Below are positions 53,044-61,704 of a DNA stretch of 64,000 bases, piece by piece. Source of the DNA: Bordetella sp. LUAb4 (GTDB lineage: Bacteria; Pseudomonadota; Gammaproteobacteria; Burkholderiales; Burkholderiaceae_B). The notes under the pieces are model-generated. The model worked only from the letters and a program-made list of their open reading frames with translations. It searched no databases and was not told the origin of the DNA. A program made the position numbers and the translations under genes. The stretch spans positions 372,001-436,000 of the forward strand of contig NZ_JAHPZX010000002.1 of NCBI RefSeq assembly GCF_021325795.1, written 5' to 3'. Numbering within the stretch: the first letter of the stretch is position 1; the number at the start of each line of letters is the position of its first letter.

Positions 53044-53223
53044 AGCGGTTTTGCTCAGCAATTGCGCGCAACCGTTACTTCCGTCCCTGCTCCGACGTCC
53101 AATGGCCCTTGATCCCACAGGATGCCCTCAGCGAAAGCTCATTTCCATCGGATTTGAATGCCGTTAATATAGAACTCCGTTTCCTCACGCCTTCCGGCGT
53201 CCGCTGACCCCTTCAGGAATAGC

Positions 53224-53700
53224 GTGAACCGAGCCAAATTGCGTTCCTCGCTACAAGAGGTCGACCGGAAAATTCAGGCGGCGAAGGAGCGCATCGCGGA
53301 TCAGGACCGTCTTATCCAAAAAATCCCCCCGTTGCGCGCTGATTGGGCCGGCGCACGCGAGCTGCTGAATTTGATGAAAGATGCCTTGGCGGCGCTTCTG
53401 GTGTTCCGCCAGGCACTCATCAATGCACTGGCCTTCGATCCGGTACTTCGCAGCCCCCAGCATGATGCGGTCAGGCACGGGCGCACACGCCCGGAAGACG
53501 GAAACAATCGAATCGTTGCGCTTCGAACAATGAAAGGCCGCCGGCTGCGCCTGCGCGCGCGCATGTACGCCGACAGGCGTTGCAGGCTCGTCAATGGAGG
53601 CGTTGTATGGAGTGGGACCGGCCCTCTGCGGCTACAAAAATATTCTCTAACGGGTGGGCTGCGTCCAATAGGGAAAGGGCCTCCATGCCCTCGACGGTAG
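53224..53700 (+). CDS. Hypothetical small coiled-coil protein
   Basis: The frame gives 158 aa from GTG 53224, with AGGA at suitable distance. Residues 1-75 look genuine (RSSLQEVDRKIQAAKERIAD, then ELLNLMKDALAALLVFRQAL), resembling short helical proteins of unknown function of about 75-90 aa. The later part is Arg/Gly-rich and unlike a folded protein. It overlaps the opposite-strand gene at 53591. A frameshift or an eroded end is possible. Confidence 0.5.
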   Translation: MNRAKLRSSLQEVDRKIQAAKERIADQDRLIQKIPPLRADWAGARELLNLMKDALAALLVFRQALINALAFDPVLRSPQHDAVRHGRTRPEDGNNRIVALRTMKGRRLRLRARMYADRRCRLVNGGVVWSGTGPLRLQKYSLTGGLRPIGKGPPCPRR

Positions 53701-53863
53701 CGCGCGATCTTTCATGGAAACCGCGACCCGTTGCTACCTCGAACAGGATATCGCTGGCGGAATCCACGGCCAGGCGCAAGTGCCAGGAAAATGTTCCATC
53801 GCTTGCCTCCTCTATGCCAACAGTCGCCCAATACTCCCCACATCTCTTTGAAAATATATCCAT
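53591..53863 (-). CDS. Hypothetical short protein, possibly a damaged gene
   Basis: The frame gives 90 aa from ATG 53861-53863, without a Shine-Dalgarno sequence. Residues about 17-70 (EASDGTFSWHLRLAVDSASD, then ATGRGFHERSRATVEGMEAL) look like a small conserved hypothetical domain found in proteobacteria. Just upstream another frame reads NADYDGYIFKEMWGVLG, which would suit the missing N-terminus. A one-base frameshift around 53815-53830 is therefore possible. Family not recognised. Confidence 0.5.
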   Translation of the reverse strand: MDIFSKRCGEYWATVGIEEASDGTFSWHLRLAVDSASDILFEVATGRGFHERSRATVEGMEALSLLDAAHPLENIFVAAEGRSHSIQRLH

Positions 53864-54020
53864 CGTAGTCAGCGTTGAGATTAAAGCTGAAAAGCGGAGT
53901 GTACGACTGCCTTCACATAATTGGTCAGATTTCTCTCAAAATGAATCGCGCCCGAATGTACTTGACGAGCCGGCGATTATTCATGACTTTTCGAGCCAAC
54001 CAAATGCCCCAGCGTGATTC
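53864..54020. other. Lower-GC intergenic patch
   Basis: About 157 bases have visibly lower GC than the neighbourhood. No convincing gene, repeat or RNA is seen. The upstream fragment reading NADYDGYIF on the minus strand lies at its left end. Confidence 0.45.
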
Positions 54021-56945
54021 CTATTTCGTCGGCAGCGACTTTTCGCAGTCACACTGAGGGCGCGCCGTGATGTCCCGAACGATGCGCGCGGCGCCGATGA
54101 TCTCGCCGCCGCTGCCGCGGATCGGCGACACGCTTTGCGATACGTCGACCATGCTGGAATCCTTACGCGGATACGTGATCTCGTAATGCTCCACGCGTTC
54201 GCCTGCGCGGACCTTGTCGAGGATCGCTTGTTCACGTTCGCTGTCTTCGATCCGCAGCAGGAGCGCGAGCCGGTGCCCTACCGCTTCCTCTTCGGTATAG
54301 CCGAATAGTTTTATCGCGCTGGCGTTCCAACTGACGACGACACCGTTCAAGTCGTGCCCGATGATCGCGTCATCCGAAGAATCGATGATCGCCGCCAGAC
54401 TGGCGCGTGCCTTTTCCGCCCGGTTGCGCTCGGTGACATCGACAAAGGTGACGACCACCCCGCCGATCACATCGTTCGCGCCCCGATAAGGGCGAATCTC
54501 CATCTGAAACGACTCGCCGGTCGCCAATTCGACCTGACGCTGCAAGGGCACGAGCGTGCGAAGGACTTGTGCGGCATCCTTGCTCAAGCCGTCCTCGTTC
54601 AGGCGCGAGACAATGTCGTTGATGGGACGGCCTTGATCTCCCTCACGAACGCGAAAGATGTTCAGCACCGAGGGAGTGAACCGCCGAATGCGAAGCTTTT
54701 GATCGAGGAATAAAGTGGCGATCGATGTACTGTCGATCAGATTTGTCAAATCGTTGTTTAACTCCACGAGGTGATCGTTGCGCGCATTGAGCTCGGCATT
54801 GAGGGTGGTCAGCTCCTCGTTGATCGACTGCAATTCCTCTTTCGAGGTTTCCAGTTCCTCATTGGTGGATTGAAGCTCTTCGTTGACGGACTGGTATTCC
54901 TCGTTCGACGCCTGGAGTTCCTCGTTCGAGGTTTCCAGCAGCTCGGTCAGGGTCTGCAAATGCTCTCGGGCGCCGGCGAGATCCTCGCCGGACGCGCCGT
55001 CGTCCTTGCCCGGTTTGGCGACACGTGTCGACCCGAGATCCTGAAAAACCACAACGACCAGGTCATCGTTCTCCGAACCCCTGTCGTCCTTCAGCAATTC
55101 AACGGCTAGCGTTACGGCTTCCGTACGCCCTGCTATGTCGAAAGCGATGGCCGCCTCGACGACAGGACGCTGTGTCGCCATCAGCTGCTTGAGGGCAGCG
55201 CGCAGCGGCCCACGCAACTGAGGATGCACCAGAAGGCCGAGGTTCATACTCATGGCGCCATCACTCGGCGCCAGATACTTGCCGATTTGTCCGGACAACT
55301 GCTGGATATTCTGCCTGCGATCCATGACCACGAAAGCGGGCGAATAGCGTGAAACGACTCGCGTGATCTGCGTCGCGGTCCGGCTATCGGACGCGGCCGG
55401 GACTTCGCCCACTTCTGCTACCGGCGCCGTCACCGGCAAACGCGGCAAATGCGCGGACACGGATTTGCGTTGAAAGATTCGATGTCTTTTATCCACCACG
55501 GAGAACAAGCTTGCGTGCGCAGTGACCGCCTCGGAGGTCCCTAGAAACAATGTTCCCCCAGCGCGCAAGCCGTAGTGAAACAAGGTCACCACCCGCTTTT
55601 GCAGCACCGGCCCAAAATAGATCATCAAGTTGCGGCATGAAATCAGGCTTAGCCGGGAGAAGGGCGGATCCTTGACGAGATCGTGCGTCGAGAAAAGGCA
55701 GATGTCCCGTATCGCCTTGGATACCCGGTACCCCTCGTTTTCCCTGACGAAGTAACGGTCTAGAAGCGCTGCGGGAATATCCTCGGCGATCGAGGCGGGG
55801 TAGCGCCCCACCCTGGCAATCCCGATGGCTTGCTCGTCGATATCGGTGGCAAAAATCTGAATCTTGTGGGCGTGCTCACCACGAGACAACGCCTCCTGGA
55901 AGAGGAGGGCCAGCGTGTAGGCTTCTTCCCCGGTGGCGCAACCCGGGACCCAGATCCGCGTTTCCTTGCTGGAATCCTGTTCCAGGATCTCGGGGATTCT
56001 TCGTGCCAACGCGTCGAAGGCGACAGGATCACGAAAGAAACTCGTCACGCGGATGAGAAACTCGCGGAACAACTGCTCCGGCTCGTCCGGCTGCTGCCTT
56101 AACTGTTCAACATAATCCTCGACGCTCTCGCACTGCAGGACCGCCATGCGCCTTTGCACCCGCCGCATGAGTGTCTTCGTCTTGTACAAGCTGAAATTGG
56201 CGCCCAGGCGGCTATTGAGGATGGCGCAGATGACACCCAGGTTATGGCCGACGTCCTGCTTCAGGCCGTCGGCCCCCCTTTCCGCATCGGTCCGCGTACG
56301 ATAGGTCCAATGCTCAAGGAGCGCGGTCGGCATCTGCTCGACGGGAAGAATGCGGTCGATGAATCCGCCCGCGACCGCGGTTTGAGGCATACCCGTCTTG
56401 GGTGAATGGTCGAACTCCGCTTGCGCCAATGTCAGGCCGCCATGCTCTCGGATAGACTCCACCCCCAGGGTACCGTCGCTGCCGAAACCCGCCAGAACGA
56501 TACCCACGGCATTTTCGCCCTGGTCTTCGGCCAGCGAAACCAGGAACGCATTGACCGAAGCCCGGCGCGCCGCATCGGCGGGATTGCGGGCGACGTGCAA
56601 GATACCCCTGGAAAGCGTCATAACCGCATCGGGTGGAATGACGAAGACATGATTGGGCGCGAGGGCATCGCCCGTCTTTGCCTGAGTAACCGGCATGGCC
56701 GTACTCGCACCGACTATTTCGGCGAGGGCACTTGCGCGGGCCGGATCCAGGTGCTGCACCAGCACAAAAGCCATGCCGCTATCCGGCGGCATGGCCTTGA
56801 AGAAAACGCGGTAGGCATCCAGTCCTCCCGCCGACGCGCCCAGGCAGACAGCAAGCGTGAAGGGACGTTCCTGGCCCGAGCCCGCCATTGTTGAAGCATT
56901 GTCAAGGGAAATTTCCGGAGACGTAGAATCAAGGTCGTCAGTCAT
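54021..56945 (-). CDS. CheB-CheR-PAS hybrid signalling protein without kinase domain
   Basis: The product is 974 aa. Residues 30-220 are a CheB methylesterase domain with the triad Ser38 (GASAGG), His65 (VQHLDP) and Asp157 (GFGSDGTLG). Residues about 235-500 are a CheR methyltransferase domain (RVTSFFRDP, VPGCATGEEAYTLAL, ISCRNLMIYF). A long coiled coil of seven-residue NEELQS-like repeats (residues about 660-720) joins two PAS domains (about 730-840 and 850-960). No receiver, histidine kinase or GGDEF domain is present. It may modify a chemoreceptor or act as an adaptor; no chemotaxis gene is adjacent. Confidence 0.93.
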   Translation of the reverse strand: MTDDLDSTSPEISLDNASTMAGSGQERPFTLAVCLGASAGGLDAYRVFFKAMPPDSGMAFVLVQHLDPARASALAEIVGASTAMPVTQAKTGDALAPNHVFVIPPDAVMTLSRGILHVARNPADAARRASVNAFLVSLAEDQGENAVGIVLAGFGSDGTLGVESIREHGGLTLAQAEFDHSPKTGMPQTAVAGGFIDRILPVEQMPTALLEHWTYRTRTDAERGADGLKQDVGHNLGVICAILNSRLGANFSLYKTKTLMRRVQRRMAVLQCESVEDYVEQLRQQPDEPEQLFREFLIRVTSFFRDPVAFDALARRIPEILEQDSSKETRIWVPGCATGEEAYTLALLFQEALSRGEHAHKIQIFATDIDEQAIGIARVGRYPASIAEDIPAALLDRYFVRENEGYRVSKAIRDICLFSTHDLVKDPPFSRLSLISCRNLMIYFGPVLQKRVVTLFHYGLRAGGTLFLGTSEAVTAHASLFSVVDKRHRIFQRKSVSAHLPRLPVTAPVAEVGEVPAASDSRTATQITRVVSRYSPAFVVMDRRQNIQQLSGQIGKYLAPSDGAMSMNLGLLVHPQLRGPLRAALKQLMATQRPVVEAAIAFDIAGRTEAVTLAVELLKDDRGSENDDLVVVVFQDLGSTRVAKPGKDDGASGEDLAGAREHLQTLTELLETSNEELQASNEEYQSVNEELQSTNEELETSKEELQSINEELTTLNAELNARNDHLVELNNDLTNLIDSTSIATLFLDQKLRIRRFTPSVLNIFRVREGDQGRPINDIVSRLNEDGLSKDAAQVLRTLVPLQRQVELATGESFQMEIRPYRGANDVIGGVVVTFVDVTERNRAEKARASLAAIIDSSDDAIIGHDLNGVVVSWNASAIKLFGYTEEEAVGHRLALLLRIEDSEREQAILDKVRAGERVEHYEITYPRKDSSMVDVSQSVSPIRGSGGEIIGAARIVRDITARPQCDCEKSLPTK

Positions 56946-57094
56946 GAATCGCGCGGTTGTGGAAGAACCCCCGCCGCGAATGAAATAAGGGGCTTTATGC
57001 TGCGGACATTGGAATCATAGCGGCATTGGCGATACTGCATGGCAATCGCGGGAGGACGTACCCGGTATTGCAGTGCATCCGCGTCGCGCCCCTG

Positions 57095-58486
57095 TCAATG
57101 ATCCTCGCCCGCGGCTGGCTCATCCAGCCGCCCCAGCGTCTCCGGCGCGATGATCGCGCCGATGACGAACAGCACGCTGATCACCCCCGCGAAAATCGAC
57201 AGCGTGGCCGGCAGATCGGCGGGGGTCGATGCCATCAGCGACACGAACGTCGGCATCATCCCGCCGATCGCAAATCCGATGTTCCACGACAAGCCCGTGC
57301 CCGTCGCCCGGATGGCGGTGGGGAAGCGTTCATTGAGGAAGATCAGGATAGGGGCGAAGCTGGCGCATCCCAATGATGCCAGCAGCACGGCGTAGACGCC
57401 CATCTGCATCGGCGTCTGCGCCTGCTGCAGGCTCATGTACAGGTAGGGCAAGCCAAATATCTGTACGACGCCGACCAACAGGAACGTGCGTTTGCGGCCG
57501 ATGAAGGTGCTGAGGTGGCCAAAGGCCAGCGCCACGATGATCACCGCCACCGAGCACGCCATCAGGATATTCGCGGCCACGCCGCTGGGCGCCTGATTGA
57601 TCACCTTCAGAAAGGTCGGCAGATACCCCGACGTCAGGTAGTACCCGCTGCCGCCACCGATGGTCAGCAGCAGATTGACCAGCAACACCGACCGGTACTC
57701 GCCGGCGAACAACGTGCGCAGCGGCGAACGCTGCACGGCCAACGCCTTATCGCCATGCGTCTTGTCGCTGCGCGCCTCGGCCGCCCGCGCCGCCTTCGCC
57801 GCCGCGGCCTTCTTCCACAAAGGCGACTCTTCCAGACGATTGAAGATGAACAGACCCAGCACCGAGCTGATCAGGCCAGTAAAGAACATGCAGCGCCAGC
57901 CCCACACATCGAACTGATCACCCGGGAACAGATGCGACATCAGCATGTACACGAGCGACGCCAGCAGCGCACCGATGCCGGCGCCACCACCACCTACCAG
58001 GCCCGACACGGCGCCCCGGTAACGCGGCGACACCGATTCCGTGCCTATCGTATGGGTCGACGCTACGACGCCGCCAACGAATATCCCCTGGACCAGGCGC
58101 AGGATGATAAACAGCACCGGTGCCAGGAATCCCACCTGGGCAACCGTCGGCAACACCCCGAACGCCGCGGTGGAGATCCCCACGCCGACCACCGCCAGAA
58201 TCATCGCCCCCTTGCGTCCCTTGCGGTCGGCATAGGAGCCGAACCACGCCGAACCCAGCGGGCGCATCAACAGCGTCACCGCGAACGACGCATAGACCGC
58301 CGCCAGCGACAACATCGCATGCTGCGATGGAAAGAACAGCCGCCCGACCACCGGTGCCACGTATAGAAGGACGAAAAGATCGAACAGGTCCAGCGCCCAT
58401 CCCAGGCAAGACGCGATCACCGCCCCCGCCACCTGCCGGCTATCCGACCGCGCGGCCGCCCCCGTTTGCTGCATGCTCATGGACAT
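57095..58486 (-). CDS. MFS transporter, MHS (metabolite:proton symporter) family
   Basis: The product is 463 aa with GGGAG seven bases before ATG 58484-58486. There are 12 membrane segments and the MHS-type motifs LGWALDLFDLFVLLYVAP and RPLGSAWFGSYADRKGRKG. A Lys/Ala-rich cytoplasmic loop is at about residues 225-250. It probably imports a carboxylic acid substrate of the ligase/UbiD/hydratase operon that precedes it, with a 64-bp gap after the GMC gene. Confidence 0.92.
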   Translation of the reverse strand: MSMSMQQTGAAARSDSRQVAGAVIASCLGWALDLFDLFVLLYVAPVVGRLFFPSQHAMLSLAAVYASFAVTLLMRPLGSAWFGSYADRKGRKGAMILAVVGVGISTAAFGVLPTVAQVGFLAPVLFIILRLVQGIFVGGVVASTHTIGTESVSPRYRGAVSGLVGGGGAGIGALLASLVYMLMSHLFPGDQFDVWGWRCMFFTGLISSVLGLFIFNRLEESPLWKKAAAAKAARAAEARSDKTHGDKALAVQRSPLRTLFAGEYRSVLLVNLLLTIGGGSGYYLTSGYLPTFLKVINQAPSGVAANILMACSVAVIIVALAFGHLSTFIGRKRTFLLVGVVQIFGLPYLYMSLQQAQTPMQMGVYAVLLASLGCASFAPILIFLNERFPTAIRATGTGLSWNIGFAIGGMMPTFVSLMASTPADLPATLSIFAGVISVLFVIGAIIAPETLGRLDEPAAGEDH

Positions 58487-58550
58487 TTGTCTACTCCCTG
58501 GTTTTATGTTGTGGCCCGTGCTAAGCCGGGCCCACGCGCACTGCCGCCGT

Positions 58551-60260
58551 TCACTGCATAGCGTCGGCGATCTTCTCGGCGATCATGATCGTCGGAATAT
58601 TCGTGTTGGCCGACGGCAGACGCGGCATCAGCGATGCGTCGACGACCCGCAGCCCCTGCGCGCCGTGCACCCGGCCCTGGTTATCGGTGACGGCGCGCGG
58701 ATCTCGCGCAGCGCCCATGCGGCAGGTTCCGCTGGCATGCCAGACGCCGAACACCTGCCGGCGTATGAAAGCCGCCAATTCCTGCTCGTCCGCGAGCAGC
58801 GATGACATACGCCGCCCGCCGGTAAAAAAACGGCTGATCACGGCGCGCCGCAGGGGCGCGGGCGCGTCCAGCGCCAGGCCCAGCAAACGCGTCAGCCTGG
58901 CGTTGCCTGGCGTATAGCGGCTGAGTGCCTTGACACGCGGCGAGAAGGCGGCCGGAAAGAAATCCCGCTCGTCATCGCCCATTCCGCTGTCGCGTACCAC
59001 CCGCGCCAGCAGTCGTACCCCTTGCATCAACCTGGCCATATCGCGCGGATCGTCCAGCAGGTTCAGATCGACTCTGGGCGACACGTCGGGATCGGCTGAT
59101 GCCAGTTCGACGCGCCCGCGCGAATAGGGCCGGTTGCACCACAGGAAGAACAGGCCGAGCCGCTTGCCCAAGGCATGCCAGGCAGCGCGCGTCGCGCTGG
59201 ACAGATAAAGGTCGGCGTCATCGCAATCCGCCACCCCCGAACTGATGCGCGCCGCGGTCATGCTGGCGCGGCGGCGCGCCAGGGGCACGCGCAAGCGTGG
59301 CGCCAGGTAATGGCAGAACGTCAGCGATGGGTGGTCCTGCAACTCGCGGCCTACCCCTGGCAGATGCAGCGTGCTTGCAATCCCCAGCCGCGCCAACTCG
59401 GTAGCGTCGCCTATGCCGGCATGCATCAGCAATACCGGCGACTGCAACGCGCCTGCGCACACCAGCACTTCCCGGCCGGCGTGCAATTCGAATGCGTGGC
59501 CGGCATTGTCGCTGGCCACTACGCCTCGGGCGGACACGCCCCCCGTCGCCAGCGGGTCGAACAACAGACGACGGACGCGGGTGTTCGCGTAAATGTCCAG
59601 ATTCGGACGCCGGCGCGTGGCGGCATCCAGATACCCTGCCGCCGCCGACACCCTGCGGTCGTCTTCATTGGAGAAGGCGCCCGGGAAATAGCCATCGCCG
59701 AATTCCGCGTTCTGGTCCGCCAAGGGGGCGAGGCCCTGCGCGCGCAGGCCATCGGCGAAGGCATGGCAGAACGGGGGCCACTGCGCCGGCGCGATCCGGC
59801 GGATGGCGATAGGTCCTTGCGCGCCATGCAGCGGATGATCCGGATAATCGATATCGCGTTCCAGCTTGCGGAAGTACGGCAGCACATCGTCCCAGGCCCA
59901 TCCCTTGGCGCCGCCGGCGGCCCAGTCATCGTAGTCGCGCGGCAGACCCCGATTCGCCGATTGCACGTTGATGCTGGATCCGCCCCCCATCACCCTGCCC
60001 TGCTCATAGACACGGCGCACCGAATCGCACGTCGCGGCCGCGGTCAAGGCCGGCCAGATCCAGCGGTCGCCGCAGAACACCGGCATCGGATAGCTGTCGA
60101 GGATTTCCGCCGGCTCCGCGCCGGGTGGCGTATCCTCCCCTGCCTCGACCAATGCAACCCGGCAATCGGGCCGCGCGGACAGGCGATGGGCCAGCACGCA
60201 GCCGGCCGAGCCACCGCCGACGATGACGTAGTCGTACTTGTGCGCCGAGGACTCGCTCAT
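58551..60260 (-). CDS. GMC-family FAD oxidoreductase
   Basis: The product is 569 aa. The N-terminal FAD-binding motif is VIVGGGSAGCVLAHRLS. Further GMC signatures are GRVMGGGSSINVQSANRG and, near the C-terminus, FGVWHASGTCRMG (catalytic His) with RVVDASLMPRLPSANTNIPT. It oxidises a primary or secondary alcohol, as choline dehydrogenase-like enzymes do. The 12-bp gap to the hydratase places it in the operon, perhaps oxidising a hydroxylated acyl or aromatic alcohol. Confidence 0.93.
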   Translation of the reverse strand: MSESSAHKYDYVIVGGGSAGCVLAHRLSARPDCRVALVEAGEDTPPGAEPAEILDSYPMPVFCGDRWIWPALTAAATCDSVRRVYEQGRVMGGGSSINVQSANRGLPRDYDDWAAGGAKGWAWDDVLPYFRKLERDIDYPDHPLHGAQGPIAIRRIAPAQWPPFCHAFADGLRAQGLAPLADQNAEFGDGYFPGAFSNEDDRRVSAAAGYLDAATRRRPNLDIYANTRVRRLLFDPLATGGVSARGVVASDNAGHAFELHAGREVLVCAGALQSPVLLMHAGIGDATELARLGIASTLHLPGVGRELQDHPSLTFCHYLAPRLRVPLARRRASMTAARISSGVADCDDADLYLSSATRAAWHALGKRLGLFFLWCNRPYSRGRVELASADPDVSPRVDLNLLDDPRDMARLMQGVRLLARVVRDSGMGDDERDFFPAAFSPRVKALSRYTPGNARLTRLLGLALDAPAPLRRAVISRFFTGGRRMSSLLADEQELAAFIRRQVFGVWHASGTCRMGAARDPRAVTDNQGRVHGAQGLRVVDASLMPRLPSANTNIPTIMIAEKIADAMQ

Positions 60261-60272
60261 CGGTCGCTGGCC

Positions 60273-61079
60273 TCAACTACCACGAAACTTGGGCGGGCGC
60301 TTGCCATGAAAGGCCTCCACCCCTTCGCGGAAATCGTCGGAGCTGCGCAGGCGGCTGTAGCAGTGCCCTTCCAGCTCGATCGACGCTGACAGCGATGCGT
60401 CTTCCGTGTCGTTCAACAGCTTCTTGGCCGTGCGCTGGGCAAGCGGCGAGAAGCTTGTGAGTTCCGCTACCAGCTTGTCGGTAGCGCTTTCCAGTTCCGC
60501 GTCCGGCACCAACTCCGTGGCCACACCCCACTCGTAGGCCTGCTTGCCGCTGATGCGGCGCGAGCGCATGACCACGTCCTTGGTGCGCGTAATTCCCACC
60601 ATTTTCTGCAGACGCGCCGAGCCGCCCGAACCGGGGATCTGGCCCAACTTCTGTTCAGGCAAGGCATATTGCGTCGTCTCGCTGGCGATGCGGAAATCGC
60701 AGGCCAATGAAATCTCGAATCCCACGCCGAAGGTGTAGCCACGGTTGGCCACCACCACCGGCTTGCCGCAACGGGCCGGCGCGGCAATGTTCCAGGCAAG
60801 CTTGGATACGTGTTCGGGCGAGGCTTCCAGAAAGCCCTTGATGTCGCCGCCACTGGAAAAATGCTCGCCTTCGGCGCGCAGCACGATCACGCGCACGCGG
60901 TCATCCTCGTCCAGCGCTTCGAACACCAGGCGCAGCTGGTCGCGCTGCGGCATGGCGATGATATTGAAAGGCGGTCGCGCCAGGACGATGTCGGCACGCT
61001 GCCTGTCCGCGTCGACCTCGACACGGAAGCCGTCAAGATTTTCCAGAAGATGTTGGGCGGGATGTCGCAAGGTAGTCAC
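60273..61079 (-). CDS. Enoyl-CoA hydratase/isomerase family protein
   Basis: The product is 268 aa from GTG 61077-61079 with AAGGAG upstream. The crotonase signatures are HFSSGGDIKGFLEA and GYTFGVGFEISLACDFRIA (oxyanion hole), then LPEQKLGQIPGSGGSARLQK. The active-site Glu position is present (PGSGG context). It lies between the UbiX and GMC genes, so it should act on the CoA ester produced by the ligase. Confidence 0.92.
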   Translation of the reverse strand: MTTLRHPAQHLLENLDGFRVEVDADRQRADIVLARPPFNIIAMPQRDQLRLVFEALDEDDRVRVIVLRAEGEHFSSGGDIKGFLEASPEHVSKLAWNIAAPARCGKPVVVANRGYTFGVGFEISLACDFRIASETTQYALPEQKLGQIPGSGGSARLQKMVGITRTKDVVMRSRRISGKQAYEWGVATELVPDAELESATDKLVAELTSFSPLAQRTAKKLLNDTEDASLSASIELEGHCYSRLRSSDDFREGVEAFHGKRPPKFRGS

Positions 61080-61095
61080 GTTGTAGCTCCTTCGT

Positions 61096-61704
61096 TCAAG
61101 TCTCCGGCACCGCTTGCGGCTTGCGCAAACCCTGCCAGCGTTCCAGTAGATGTTCGTGTTGCACGCCGAACAGGTCGAGCACCCGTCCGACGGTATGGTT
61201 GACGACGTCGTCCAGCGACGACGGCAGGTTGTAGAAGGCCGGCACCGGGGGAAAGATGATGCCGCCCATTTCCGTGACGCTGGTCATATTGCGCAGATGG
61301 GCAAGGTTCAAGGGCGTCTCACGCGCCAGCAGCACGACGCGCCGCCGTTCCTTGAGCACCACGTCGGCGGCGCGGCTGACCAGGTTGTCGCCCATGCCCA
61401 GCGCCACGGCCGCCAGCGTCTTCATCGAGCAAGGCGCGATCACCATGCCTTCGGTCGGGAAAGACCCACTGGAGATCGACGCGCCCACGTCCTTGACGTT
61501 GTGGACGACATCGGCCAACGCCTCGATCTCCGTCCGCTTCATGGATAGTTCCTGCGCCGCCGTCAGCGCGCCCGACGCCGACAGCACCAGATGGCTTTCC
61601 CAACCGGGATGGCGGCGCAGCTCCTGCAGGATGCGCACGCCATAGATCGACCCGCTGGCGCCGGTGATCGCCACGATCAGGCGTTTGCGGCCGGCCCTGT
61701 TCAT
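61096..61704 (-). CDS. UbiX-family flavin prenyltransferase
   Basis: The product is 202 aa. UbiX motifs are ITGASGSIYGVRIL (FMN phosphate loop), APCSMKTLAAVALG, and the catalytic stretch LKERRRVVLLARETPLN. It makes prenylated FMN for UbiD-type decarboxylases. Its start overlaps the ubiD stop by four bases (ATGA), which indicates a dedicated cofactor supply for the neighbouring enzyme rather than the housekeeping UbiX. Confidence 0.94.
   Translation of the reverse strand: MNRAGRKRLIVAITGASGSIYGVRILQELRRHPGWESHLVLSASGALTAAQELSMKRTEIEALADVVHNVKDVGASISSGSFPTEGMVIAPCSMKTLAAVALGMGDNLVSRAADVVLKERRRVVLLARETPLNLAHLRNMTSVTEMGGIIFPPVPAFYNLPSSLDDVVNHTVGRVLDLFGVQHEHLLERWQGLRKPQAVPET

Noticed and set aside
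59175-60389. Long plus-strand frame opposite the GMC oxidoreductase
   Set aside because: No recognisable domain or ribosome site. The minus-strand GMC gene is complete.
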